A stretch of 13,676 nucleotides of DNA from Acidimicrobiia bacterium (lineage in GTDB: Bacteria; Actinomycetota; Acidimicrobiia; UBA5794; UBA11373): the NCBI GenBank assembly GCA_025456165.1, contig JALOLI010000007.1, positions 1 to 13,676 of the forward strand, in the 5' to 3' direction. The notes below the pieces were generated by a model. That model had not been told where the DNA came from, made no database searches, and saw only the letters and a program-made list of their open reading frames with translations. Shown here piece by piece: positions 7,179-13,676 of the stretch. Within the stretch, counting starts at the first letter, position 1, and each line of letters starts with the position of its first letter. The translations under genes and the position numbers were made by a program.

Positions 7179-7478
7179 ATGACGATCTCCGTCAAGAGCC
7201 CGATCCGGGCGGCGGTTCTCCTCACTACGGTCGCCCTTGGGGTGGTCCTCCTGCTCGCCAACGCCGTGTTCGCCAGCGACGATGCCCCCGGTGGCGACCC
7301 GGCCGGTTGGGTGGAGCACCAGGTCGTCACCGGGGACACGCTCTGGGACATCGCCGCCGGGTACACCCCGGCGGGGGGCGATGTGCGGCGGACGGTCTAC
7401 GACATCCGCCGGGCCAACGATCTCGAGAGCGCCACCATCGTCCCCGGCCAGGTGCTGCAGATACCTGTCGGTGCCTGA
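7179..7478 (+). CDS. SOS-controlled membrane/LysM protein, probable cell-division inhibitor (YneA/ChiZ-like)
   Basis: This is a 99-residue protein with one hydrophobic segment (about residues 9-31, ending VFA-S, which could also be a signal peptidase site). A short acidic/glycine linker and a single LysM domain follow (about 46-96: HQVVTGDTLWDIAAGY, IRRAND, IVPGQVLQIPV), so it should bind peptidoglycan outside the membrane. The start is ATG 7179 with CAGGAGG (7164-7170) 8 nt upstream; the open frame extends further 5' but through the operators. Small TM-LysM proteins divergent from lexA are known SOS division inhibitors: YneA in Bacillus and, with a LysM domain and the same lexA/nrdR neighbours, Rv2719c/ChiZ in M. 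tuberculosis. Three LexA boxes and a second damage-type promoter lie upstream. The identity as a LysM protein is clear; the division role is inferred from synteny and regulation. Confidence 0.88.
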   Translation: MTISVKSPIRAAVLLTTVALGVVLLLANAVFASDDAPGGDPAGWVEHQVVTGDTLWDIAAGYTPAGGDVRRTVYDIRRANDLESATIVPGQVLQIPVGA

Positions 7479-7520
7479 CCGCGGGGCGCCGGTCCCCGGG
7501 CGGTCCGCTCCGACGGCGGG

Positions 7521-7526
7521 TAACCT
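7521..7526 (+). promoter_or_regulatory. candidate -10 element for nrdR
   Basis: TAACCT ends 10 nt before the nrdR ATG, which has no recognisable Shine-Dalgarno. This arrangement fits a leaderless or near-leaderless transcript, common in actinobacteria. No convincing -35 is visible. Confidence 0.35.
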
Positions 7527-7536
7527 CCTGGAACCG

Positions 7537-7986
7537 ATGCACTGCCCGTTCTGCGACGCTCCGGACACCCGAGTGGTCGATTCTCGCCCCGCCGACGGTG
7601 GGGGCGCCATCCGGCGCCGCCGCGAGTGCCCGGAGTGCGGCAACCGATTCACCACCTACGAGCGGCGCGAGGCGGCCCTGGTGGTGCGCAAGCGCAACGG
7701 CACGGTGCAGCCCTTCTCGGCGGCCAAGGTGCTGCGCGGGGTCTCCTTCGCCATCGCCGACCGGCCGGTGCCGCCGGGGGCGGTGGAGGGCCTGGTGCGC
7801 GACGTCGAGATGCTGGCCCAGGAGAACGGGCCCGAGATCAACTCCAGCCAGATCGGCCAGTGGGTGCTCGAGGGCCTGCGCCGCGTCGACGAGGTCGCCT
7901 ACCTCCGCTTCGCCTCGGTCTACAAGGAGTTCGCCGGCACCCGCGACTTCCAGAAGGAACTGGCTGCGCTCGAGGATCGGCAGTGA
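7537..7986 (+). CDS. nrdR: transcriptional repressor NrdR
   Basis: NrdR senses ATP/dATP through an ATP-cone domain and represses ribonucleotide reductase genes. The 149-residue protein has its family's N-terminal zinc ribbon: C3 and C6 in MHCPFC, C31 and C34 in ECPECGNRF. The ATP-cone follows from about residue 46 ([21 protein letters not shown]), with [18 protein letters not shown] near the end. The length is standard. The start is ATG 7537 without a good ribosome-binding site. No NrdR boxes or nrd genes are visible in this window, so its targets lie elsewhere. The stop overlaps the dut start by 4 bp, which pairs two controls of the dNTP pool, and nrdR next to lexA and its LysM partner is an actinobacterial arrangement. 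Confidence 0.96.
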   Translation: MHCPFCDAPDTRVVDSRPADGGGAIRRRRECPECGNRFTTYERREAALVVRKRNGTVQPFSAAKVLRGVSFAIADRPVPPGAVEGLVRDVEMLAQENGPEINSSQIGQWVLEGLRRVDEVAYLRFASVYKEFAGTRDFQKELAALEDRQ

Positions 7987-8441
7987 GCCCTGGACCGGGT
8001 GGCGGCGGCGAGCCGCAGGTGCTGGTGCGGCGCCTCGATCCCGGCCTTTCCCTGCCGCAACGGGCTCGGCCCGGCGACGCCGGGGTGGATCTCTACGCCG
8101 CCTCTGCGGTGACCCTGGCGCCCGGGGAGCGGGCCACAGTGGGCACCGGGGTGGCGGTGGCCATCCCCGAGGGCTGGGCCGGTCTGGTGACCCCGCGGAG
8201 CGGCCTGGCACAGCGCCAGGGCCTGAGCATCGTCAACGCCCCCGGAGTGGTGGATTCGGGCTATCGCGGGGAGATCCGGGTGATCCTGGTGAACCACGGA
8301 GGGGAGCCGGCGGTGCTCGCCCGGGGCGACCGTATCGCCCAGATGGTGGTGGTGCCGGTGGCGGTGGCGGACCTGGTGGAGGTACCGGATCTGCCGGGTT
8401 CCGAGCGCGGCGAGGGGGGCTTCGGCTCCACGGGTCTCTAG
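7983..8441 (+). CDS. dut: deoxyuridine 5'-triphosphate nucleotidohydrolase (dUTPase)
   Basis: Trimeric dUTPase hydrolyses dUTP to dUMP and PPi, keeping uracil out of DNA and feeding dTMP synthesis. All five family motifs are present in the 152-residue protein: DAGVDLYA (1), PRSGLA (2), [13 protein letters not shown] (3, with the catalytic aspartate), [10 protein letters not shown] (4) and [10 protein letters not shown] (5, the arm that closes over the site). The start is GTG 7983, sharing GTGA with the nrdR stop and preceded by GAGG at 7972-7975. The first 11 residues are glycine-rich and may be flexible. It is probably co-transcribed and translationally coupled with nrdR. The tRNA cluster begins 39 bp after the stop. 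Confidence 0.97.
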   Translation: MSPGPGGGGEPQVLVRRLDPGLSLPQRARPGDAGVDLYAASAVTLAPGERATVGTGVAVAIPEGWAGLVTPRSGLAQRQGLSIVNAPGVVDSGYRGEIRVILVNHGGEPAVLARGDRIAQMVVVPVAVADLVEVPDLPGSERGEGGFGSTGL

Positions 8442-8464
8442 GGGAGTGGGCCCGCAGCCGATGG

Positions 8465-8470
8465 TATGCT
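8465..8470 (+). promoter_or_regulatory. candidate -10 element for the tRNA cluster
   Basis: TATGCT lies 10 bp before the first base of tRNA-Gly, in the 39-bp gap after dut. The -35 position is GC-rich and unconvincing, so read-through from nrdR-dut could also contribute. Confidence 0.4.
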
Positions 8471-8480
8471 GAAAGGGCCC

Positions 8481-8556
8481 GCGGACGTAGCTCAGTTGGT
8501 AGAGCGTAACCTTGCCAAGGTTAAGGTCGCCGGTTCGAGACCGGTCGTCCGCTCCA
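8481..8556 (+). tRNA. tRNA-Gly (GCC)
   Basis: The cloverleaf closes fully: acceptor GCGGACG with CGTCCGC, anticodon stem TAACC/GGTTA around TTGCCAA (anticodon GCC), T arm CCGGT/ACCGG with TTCGAG-type loop. The discriminator is T73, typical of bacterial tRNA-Gly, and CCA is encoded at 8554-8556. Confidence 0.96.
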
Positions 8557-8592
8557 GGGGCGGAGCGTGTCGCCCGCCCCTGTTTGGACTTC

Positions 8593-8664
8593 GGCGGCGT
8601 GGCCGAGTGGTTCAGGCAAGGGTCTGCAAAACCCTTTACCCCGGTTCAATTCCGGGCGCCGCCT
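8593..8664 (+). tRNA. tRNA-Cys (GCA), CCA not encoded
   Basis: Acceptor GGCGGCG pairs with CGCCGCC. Anticodon stem AGGGT/ACCCT encloses CTGCAAA (anticodon GCA), and T stem CCCGG/CCGGG encloses TTCAATT. Discriminator T73 is the expected cysteine identity base. The next bases are CGA, so CCA must be added after transcription, unlike both neighbouring tRNAs. Confidence 0.95.
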
Positions 8665-8701
8665 CGAAGGGCCTCGGCACTGCCGGGGCCCGGCCACAGA
8701 T

Positions 8702-8776
8702 GGGCGCTTAGCTCAGGGGGAGAGCGCTTCCTTGACGCGGAAGAGGTCAGAGGTTCAAATCCTCTAGCGCCCACCA
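8702..8776 (+). tRNA. tRNA-Val (GAC)
   Basis: Acceptor GGGCGCT pairs with AGCGCCC. Anticodon stem CTTCC/GGAAG encloses TTGACGC (anticodon GAC), and T stem AGAGG/CCTCT is complete. The discriminator is A73, and CCA is encoded at 8774-8776. The Gly-Cys-Val order is a familiar actinobacterial tRNA cluster. Confidence 0.96.
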
Positions 8777-8778
8777 AT

Positions 8779-8800
8779 GCTCCCCCCTCAAGGGGGGAGC
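8779..8800 (+). terminator. hairpin closing the tRNA cluster
   Basis: GCTCCCCCC (8779-8787) and GGGGGGAGC (8792-8800) form a perfect 9-bp stem with a TCAA loop, two bases after tRNA-Val. No T tract follows, as is common for actinobacterial terminators. Confidence 0.65.
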
Positions 8801-8908
8801 GCCGAGTCTCCGAGGCGAGGGGGGTGCTTGCCTCAGGCGAGGCTCGCTTCACCGTGACGCTGCGGGGCCGACCGGGGCAGAGCGCCGCCCTTGCTAGCCT
8901 CGCTCGTC

Positions 8909-9784
8909 GTGGCTCGACTTGCCGTCTCATCCTGCGCCGTCCTGTGCCTGGGGTTGCTGGCAAGCGGGTGCGGCGGGCCGCAGGCCGGCTCGGCCTCCAG
9001 CACCCCGCCCGCGACGACGACCACGACCGTGGTGGGCACCACGGTCGTGCCCAGTACCGTCCTCTTCGGCCTGCCCGGTCCGTCCACCGGCCTCGACGAG
9101 AGCCGCTGTCGGCCGGAGCGAATCGCGCCGGGCCTGGAACCATTCGCCCCGCCGCAGTACTCGGCGGAGGAGATCGCGGCCTTGCGGAGCCGCACGCTGC
9201 TCGATCCGCCGCCGCTGCTGCCGGGGGACCCATACGAGGATCCATCCCTGGTGCCCGCCGACACGAGCGGAGTCTGCGCCGTGCTGGCCGAGCCGAGCGT
9301 GGCCGGCGGGTACCGCCTCGACACCTTCCCGGATCGGGCGGCAGCAGAGGCCGCCGGCGGGGTGATGACCCACTCCGGCGCCTGTGGGGCCTGCTCGTCG
9401 TTGCAGGACCTGGCCGTCTACCTCGCCAACCCGGACCTGGGGGAGCCGGTGCGTCAATGCGCCCTCCTCTCCCTCGCCCAGGGGGACCAGGCCGCGCTGG
9501 ACTGCATCGAGGGCCTCGGCTTCACCGCGGCGTGCGCCCAGATCTGGGCGTTCAACAGCTACCACACCCGTGCCGAGTGCCTGGGGGTATGCCTGGCCGC
9601 CCTCGGCTCGCCGTACCACCTGCCCGACGGCACCCTGAACCCGTGCCTCGCCTGCGACGAGGAGCAGAGCGGCCCGGTCTTCAAGGCGGTCGCCGGACGC
9701 ATCCGGCGCAACTCCGGGGTTCCCGTCGCCATCTGCCGGCCTCCCGAGGAGGTCGAGGCGGTGCTGCACGACGACTACCCGTAG
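8909..9784 (+). CDS. cysteine-rich putative lipoprotein of unknown function
   Basis: The family is not recognised. From GTG 8909 the product is 291 residues: a short hydrophobic signal (AVSSCAVLCLGLLASG) ending in a lipobox-like LASG-C21, then a Thr/Pro/Val-rich linker typical of surface-anchored proteins. The compact C-terminal region has 12 cysteines, many close together (GACGAC, ECLGVC, NPCLAC), which could form up to six disulfides or bind metal. A notable conserved-looking tract is CDEEQSGPVFKAVAGR near the end. TTG at 8891 would add six residues. TAGCCT at 8895-8900 sits 8 bp before the GTG and could be a -10 for a leaderless message; no ribosome-binding site is seen. Alanine at lipobox position -3 is less usual, so simple secretion is possible. 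It stands alone between the tRNAs and the TIR gene, on the same strand. Confidence 0.8.
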   Translation: MARLAVSSCAVLCLGLLASGCGGPQAGSASSTPPATTTTTVVGTTVVPSTVLFGLPGPSTGLDESRCRPERIAPGLEPFAPPQYSAEEIAALRSRTLLDPPPLLPGDPYEDPSLVPADTSGVCAVLAEPSVAGGYRLDTFPDRAAAEAAGGVMTHSGACGACSSLQDLAVYLANPDLGEPVRQCALLSLAQGDQAALDCIEGLGFTAACAQIWAFNSYHTRAECLGVCLAALGSPYHLPDGTLNPCLACDEEQSGPVFKAVAGRIRRNSGVPVAICRPPEEVEAVLHDDYP

Positions 9785-9809
9785 GGTCCGGGGGGAGCTG
9801 AGCGTCGTC

Positions 9810-9831
9810 GCCGGCCCGGGATGGGCCCGGC
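9810..9831 (+). terminator. GC hairpin after the cysteine-rich gene
   Basis: GCCGGCCC pairs with GGGCCCGGC (one bulged base) around GGGAT, 25 bp after the stop codon. No T tract follows; a weak terminator call based on position. Confidence 0.35.
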
Positions 9832-9870
9832 AGCCGCACCGGGGCACGGGGCGGCCGGGCCGTCGCAACC

Positions 9871-9876
9871 TATAGT
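9871..9876 (+). promoter_or_regulatory. candidate -10 element for the TIR gene
   Basis: TATAGT stands out as AT-rich in a GC-rich gap, 35 bp before the TIR-gene ATG, predicting a leader of about 29 nt with its own ribosome-binding site (GAGGGG). The -35 region is GC-only, so an activator or alternative sigma may be needed. Confidence 0.45.
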
Positions 9877-9911
9877 CTGTCGTGGGTCTCCGGCAATGTT
9901 GAGGGGCAGGC

Positions 9912-11498
9912 ATGGCCCACGATGTCTTCGTTTCCTACTCCCAGCACGACAAGCCGGTCGCCGACGCGGTGGTGGCGCGCTTGGAGCAGGCGGGGATCCG
10001 GTGCTGGATGGCTCCCCGCGACGTCCTCGCCGGCACGTCCTGGGGGGACGCCATAGTCGATGCCATAGCTGCCTCCGGGCTGATGGTGGTGGTGCTCTCG
10101 GGCAGCAGCAATCGCTCCCGCCAGGTGATCCGTGAGGTGGAGCGGGCGGTGGCGAGCGACGTGATCATCCTTCCCTTCCGCGTCGAGAACGTCGACCCCT
10201 CCGGGGCCATGGCGTACTTCCTGGGCACCGAGCACTGGCTCGACGCCCTTACCCCGCCGATCGAGGCGCACATCGACAGGCTGGTGCAGACGGTGACTCT
10301 GCTGCTCTCGGGGCAGTCCGCTCCATCCGAGCGCCCGTTCCGACCGGCGGGCGCCGTCCAGCCCTCACGGCGGCGGACCTGGCTGCCGCTGGCGCTGGGA
10401 GGGGGTATCGGGCTGGCCGCGGCGGCGGCGCTGGCGATCGTGCTCTCCGGCGGGGGCGAAGCCCCGGCCACTACCACCAACGGCACTTCGACTTCGGGCG
10501 GTGGGCAGACGGCTCCAGAAACCATCACCACGCTTCCGTCGGCGCCGGTGGCCCTCGAGGAAGTCGGCCGCTACGCGCCCCTGGATCTCAACCCCGACGA
10601 CCTGCAACCACCGGGCCTGGTGAACGGTTTCGACGTGGACGGCTCGATGCTGGCCTTCGCCAACGGGGTCGACGGCGTCACCCGGGTAGCCATCGGCGAC
10701 CCGACGCAGCCGCGGCCGACCGAGACCTTCGCCGTCGAAGATGCCCAGGCCGTGGCGCTCCGCGACGACTGGGTGTACGCCCTGTCGGGCGAGACGAGGC
10801 CCCAGGAGGTCGTCTTGTTCCCCGTGGACGGCTCGGGAGGGGTGGTACTGCCCCCGGGGCCGGTAGCGGCAGCTTCTTTCAATTCACTGTACGTTGTGGA
10901 GGAGGCCGACGGCTACCTCTACCTGGCCGGGCACAACTACGTGGGGATCGCCGACGTCACCGACCCGCGTTCGCCGAGCGTCGTCTTTGAATGGGAGCCT
11001 CCTTCGCACACGGGCAATCCTGCCAATGTGTTCGTGGCTGAAGGGATCGGGTACTTCTCGGCCGGCTGGGACGGGCTGTACATCTTCGACCTCGCCGACC
11101 CGGCCTCCCCCAGGCTGCTCGGGCACTGGCCGTCGCCGAACTGGATCATCGACCTGGTGGTGGTCGACGGCATCGCTTACCTGGCGCTGGGCAGCGCCGT
11201 GGCCACGGTGGATGTGTCCGACCCGGCGCGGCCGGTGACGCTGGGATCGGTGCCGTCGCCGGGGTTCGCGGCAGGGCTGGACGTGGCGCAGGGCTGGGCC
11301 TTCGTCGGCTACTTGGGGGAGGACGGCGGCCTCGGCGGGATCGGCCTGGTCGATGCCACCGACCCGGGGAACCTGCAGTGGGTGGACGGCGCCGGCCCGT
11401 TCCAGATGATCACGGGGGTGCGGGTGGTCGACGGCCACCTGTTCGTCACGGAGGCCGGTCAGGGCCTGGTGGTGTTCGAGATCACCGGGCTCTTCTGA
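9912..11498 (+). CDS. TIR domain-transmembrane-LVIVD beta-propeller protein
   Basis: The 528-residue protein has three parts. Residues 1-130 are a bacterial TIR domain: DVFVSYSQHDKPVADAV, CWMAPRDVLAG, the GLMVVVLS strand, and SRQVIREVERA, where E75 occupies the position of the NADase catalytic glutamate. Residues 157-178 form one transmembrane helix preceded by RRR (153-155), which puts TIR in the cytoplasm. A Thr/Gly/Ser-rich linker (183-212) leads to an extracytoplasmic region with at least five LVIVD-type repeats (YVGIADVTDPRSP, GLYIFDLADPASP, AVATVDVSDPARP, GIGLVDATDPGN and a partial sixth), predicted to fold as a beta-propeller. ATG 9912 has GAGGGG upstream. The layout suggests a surface receptor with a cytoplasmic NAD-processing or adaptor output. 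The domains are clear; the NADase activity and ligand are inference. It faces the RyR-RCK gene tail to tail. Confidence 0.9.
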   Translation: MAHDVFVSYSQHDKPVADAVVARLEQAGIRCWMAPRDVLAGTSWGDAIVDAIAASGLMVVVLSGSSNRSRQVIREVERAVASDVIILPFRVENVDPSGAMAYFLGTEHWLDALTPPIEAHIDRLVQTVTLLLSGQSAPSERPFRPAGAVQPSRRRTWLPLALGGGIGLAAAAALAIVLSGGGEAPATTTNGTSTSGGGQTAPETITTLPSAPVALEEVGRYAPLDLNPDDLQPPGLVNGFDVDGSMLAFANGVDGVTRVAIGDPTQPRPTETFAVEDAQAVALRDDWVYALSGETRPQEVVLFPVDGSGGVVLPPGPVAAASFNSLYVVEEADGYLYLAGHNYVGIADVTDPRSPSVVFEWEPPSHTGNPANVFVAEGIGYFSAGWDGLYIFDLADPASPRLLGHWPSPNWIIDLVVVDGIAYLALGSAVATVDVSDPARPVTLGSVPSPGFAAGLDVAQGWAFVGYLGEDGGLGGIGLVDATDPGNLQWVDGAGPFQMITGVRVVDGHLFVTEAGQGLVVFEITGLF

Positions 11499-11510
11499 AG
11501 CGCTGCCGGG

Positions 11511-11532
11511 CCGGCTCGCTCAGCTGAGCCGG
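11511..11532. terminator. hairpin at the junction of the convergent TIR and RyR genes
   Basis: CCGGCTC (11511-11517) pairs with GAGCCGG (11526-11532) around an 8-nt loop, overlapping the last codons of the minus-strand gene in a 21-bp junction. No T tract; it may serve both converging transcripts. Confidence 0.35.
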
Positions 11533-13265
11533 TGGGCCTGGAAGCCGGCCCGGGCCAGGAAGGCGGGGATGCCGCGAACGGCGTTGCGGTCGTACTCCCG
11601 CTTCTCCTCCGACAGGTCGTCGAAGGGGATCAGGTCGGGGTGGGTCCGCCGTACCGGGTCGCGAGCCCCGGGGGCGTATCTCCAGCCCTTGCCCAGGTGG
11701 TACCGGACCCAGCGGTCGTGCTCTAGGCGTGCCAGCCTCTCGACCTCCTCCGGGGAGAACTCGAGAGGCTCGGCCTCCCAGGCGGTGAGCGGCGTCAGCC
11801 CGCAGCTCACGGCGGCCAGCTTGACCCCGATGTGAGCGGCCTGGTCGCGATTGGACTCCTTGAGGTGGTCGGGCAGCTCCTCCCATGGCGCCATCGACGG
11901 GTTCTCCTCGGCGGTACGGCCTTCCCGCCGCTGCTGGGCGACGTAGTCGTCGTGGATGGCCCGCGCCAGGGTCTCGTTGACCCCTCCGAGCAGCAGGTCC
12001 GGGTGGCAGGCCGCCTCGAACACGGGGAAGGCGTGCAGGTCTCGGTAGGCAGCAGGGCGATCGGCGGCTCGCAGCAGGCCGGCCAAGCCGGTGGCACGGT
12101 CCAAGCACACCACTACGGGAACCCCGCGCCCGCCGAGGTGCGGCAGCACGGCAAGCCCGGCTTCGAGGCTCGACGCGGAATCATCGCAGCAGACGTACAC
12201 CGCATCGGTGTCGAGGCGAGCCTCCCGATCTCGCAGGTAGCCGCCCCCGGCGAAAGCGGCCGAGCGGAGATCCAGGTCCAGGGGTTGCAGGCTGCAGGCG
12301 TCGCCCAGCCGGGGATGCTCCGCGACGAGGGCTGCGATCCCGGCGGATGCCCGGGGATCGATGATGGTGACGCGGAGCGGCGGACCGGAAGGCGCCTCGG
12401 CATTTCGATGACGGCCGGCCTCCAGCACCAGGCGGCTGCCGAGCCGGCCCAGACCCATCACGACCACGTGGGGGCTTCCGGCCCTCGGCATCTCGCCAAC
12501 GGGGCGCGGCGGGTGGCGCCGCAACAGGGCTCCGGCAGCCCGGTCGTAGATGTTGAAGAACTCCATGCGTAGAGAACGGTTCCCGACCGCCACCTCTCCG
12601 GCGCGGAGGAGGGTGCAGAGGTCCGGCTCCAGGATGTGCACAAAGGCGCTCAGCACGCCCCCGCCGCTGCGGCGCAGGGTGCGGACACTAGAGGCCACCC
12701 GGGCGTTGGTGGCGTCCTCGCCGCACATCGAGATCAGGTAGCGGGCCCGAGCGACCCGGGCCCGGCTCAGAAGGGCGGCGTCCGTGGCATCCCCGACGAG
12801 CACCACCGCGCCGGCTTGGCGGGTCGCCGCGATCCCGGCGGCTCCGGGGTCCAACTCCACGGCTGCCACGCGGAACCCGCTCTCGCGGAAGGCGGCGGCC
12901 AGCAGGGAGCCCTTCGTCCCCAGCCCGCAGACGACCACGTGGCCCCGGAAGAAGCGGAGCCGGACCAGGCTCAGCTGGTCGCGGAAGGCCGCGGCGATGG
13001 CCACGAGCACCGCAGAGAAGGACACGGCCGGGGCGAGGAATCGGGCTACGTCGAGGGTCCAGGGAGTGGGCGGCGCCAGCGAGCCCGACTCGAGGGTGAA
13101 CAACTGCAGGGACAGGTACAGGGTCCGGCTGAGCGGTCTCGGCTCGCCTACCAGCCGGAAGTGCTCCTGGAAGCCCAGGTGGCCCAGGAGGAACGCCGCC
13201 AGCGCCAGGGCCCCCAGGAGCGGCCAGCGAACGTTGTGCCAAGCGAGAGGAACCCGACGCCGCAT
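11520..13265 (-). CDS. 2TM-double RCK (TrkA-N)-RyR domain channel-like protein
   Basis: The 581-residue protein begins with two membrane helices (about 14-31 and 73-93). Between them is a re-entrant-like segment, RTLYLSLQLFTLESG (47-61), placed like a K+-channel pore helix but without the TVGYG filter. Two RCK/TrkA-N Rossmann domains follow. The first starts HVVVCGLGTKG (109-119) with acid E137 after the second strand; the second starts HVVVMGLGRLG (266-276) with IIDPRAS. A helical segment from about 431 (ETLARAIHDDYVAQQ, SNRDQAAHIG) leads to a C-terminal RyR domain (about 508-577: LEHDRWVRYHLGKGWRYAP, DPVRRTHPDLIPFDDLSEE), the domain first known from ryanodine receptors. ATG 13265 has GGGAGG 11 nt upstream. 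RCK domains bind NAD(H), nucleotides or ions and gate channels. RyR domains in prokaryotes have been proposed as nucleotide-ligand sensors. Ion selectivity and ligand are unknown. Confidence 0.88.
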   Translation of the reverse strand: MRRRVPLAWHNVRWPLLGALALAAFLLGHLGFQEHFRLVGEPRPLSRTLYLSLQLFTLESGSLAPPTPWTLDVARFLAPAVSFSAVLVAIAAAFRDQLSLVRLRFFRGHVVVCGLGTKGSLLAAAFRESGFRVAAVELDPGAAGIAATRQAGAVVLVGDATDAALLSRARVARARYLISMCGEDATNARVASSVRTLRRSGGGVLSAFVHILEPDLCTLLRAGEVAVGNRSLRMEFFNIYDRAAGALLRRHPPRPVGEMPRAGSPHVVVMGLGRLGSRLVLEAGRHRNAEAPSGPPLRVTIIDPRASAGIAALVAEHPRLGDACSLQPLDLDLRSAAFAGGGYLRDREARLDTDAVYVCCDDSASSLEAGLAVLPHLGGRGVPVVVCLDRATGLAGLLRAADRPAAYRDLHAFPVFEAACHPDLLLGGVNETLARAIHDDYVAQQRREGRTAEENPSMAPWEELPDHLKESNRDQAAHIGVKLAAVSCGLTPLTAWEAEPLEFSPEEVERLARLEHDRWVRYHLGKGWRYAPGARDPVRRTHPDLIPFDDLSEEKREYDRNAVRGIPAFLARAGFQAHRLS

Positions 13266-13392
13266 GAAACGTTCAGCCTCCCGAGTGCCCGACGGGACGG
13301 GCAGCAGCCATTGCCGGGGAAGGCCCGCTGTGCTGCGGTCCCGGCCCGCGGCCTCGCGTCCTTTCCGTGGTCGTCGGCTTCATCCTGGCACG

Positions 13393-13412
13393 GGCGACGG
13401 CGGGCCGTCGCC
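13393..13412. repeat. inverted repeat in the divergent intergenic region
   Basis: GGCGACGG and CCGTCGCC form a perfect 8-bp stem with a 4-nt loop. The surrounding 247-bp gap (13266-13512) contains no gene. It also holds a second palindrome, CCCCGG-AAC-CCGGGG (13462-13476), and a -10-like TACCCT (13487-13492) for the final gene. Either repeat could be an operator in this divergent promoter region. Confidence 0.3.
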
Positions 13413-13512
13413 TCGCGGGCGGAATCCCGCCGGCGCCCATCGGCGCCGCGGCCCCAACGCTCCCCGGAACCCGGGGGTCGCGGCGCTACCCTGAACATGC
13501 CTCGGAGGTGCG

Positions 13513-13676
13513 ATGACCATCGCCAAACTGGACAAGCGGGTGGGTGACCTGAGCGCCCGGGCCGACGCTCTCGTCGAGCGCATGGAAGAGGCCGCGGCCC
13601 GCTATCTGGACGCCATCACCCCCTGGGTGGCAGAGCGTTTCGCGGCCGCGGTGGACGCCGCCGTGTCGGGAGCGCC
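13513..13676 (+). CDS. unidentified helical protein, N-terminal fragment
   Basis: The first 54 codons of a gene cut by the window end. ATG 13513 is preceded by GGAGG (13504-13508) 4 nt upstream and a -10-like TACCCT (13487-13492). The visible part (MTIAKLDKRVGDLSARADAL onward) has no membrane segment or signal. It is rich in A, E, R and D with hydrophobics spaced like an amphipathic helix or short coiled coil, with TPWVAERF in the middle. I do not recognise the family. It is divergent from the RyR-RCK gene, so a shared regulatory region is possible. Confidence 0.7.
   Translation, partial: MTIAKLDKRVGDLSARADALVERMEEAAARYLDAITPWVAERFAAAVDAAVSGA

Noticed and set aside
7466..7473. TGTCGGTG, a full match to the RecA-NDp upstream element
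   Set aside because: It lies in the last LysM codons and the position 8 bp downstream is CGGGGC, not TAnnnT, so there is no promoter.

Overview
The window is GC-rich (roughly 70% by eye) and its gene order is actinobacterial: recA, miaB, miaA, dapF, lexA, a LysM gene divergent from lexA, then nrdR. The LexA boxes have the actinobacterial/Gram-positive form CGAAC-N4-GTTCG. RNase Y between recA and miaB, and the lack of recX and hflX, suggest a deep-branching actinobacterium (Acidimicrobiia-like) rather than Mycobacterium or Streptomyces. That placement is inference.

Layout. (1) 1-207 is the 3' end of an alpha/beta hydrolase. (2) 208-1415 is recA with a LexA box and a second damage-type promoter motif. 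The reading frame is broken near codon 29 by what looks like a 5-bp tandem duplication. (3) 1599-1630 is an intrinsic-terminator hairpin, followed by a tightly coupled run of rny, miaB, miaA and dapF (1658-6229). miaA appears to start at CTG. (4) lexA (minus strand) converges on dapF and diverges from a small membrane/LysM protein. The roughly 210 bp between their start codons hold three LexA boxes, two sigma70-type promoters and a second copy of the recA-type TGTCACAC-N8-TAnnnT element. (5) nrdR and dut overlap by 4 bp and are followed by tRNA-Gly, tRNA-Cys and tRNA-Val with a hairpin at the end. (6) The accessory end carries a cysteine-rich putative lipoprotein, a TIR-transmembrane-beta-propeller receptor-like protein (LVIVD repeats), and, convergent to it, a 2TM-double RCK (TrkA-N)-RyR channel-like protein. 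The window closes on the 5' end of an unidentified helical protein.

How the genes fit together. recA, lexA and the LysM gene form a DNA-damage regulon: sensor, repressor, and a probable cell-division inhibitor of the YneA/ChiZ kind. nrdR and dut control dNTP supply and dUTP exclusion. miaB and miaA both act on A37 of tRNAs. The TIR and RyR-RCK genes may be a signalling or conflict pair, with a TIR-made NAD-derived nucleotide acting on a channel that has nucleotide-binding RCK and RyR domains. That link rests on domain content and adjacency only; the genes are convergent, not an operon.
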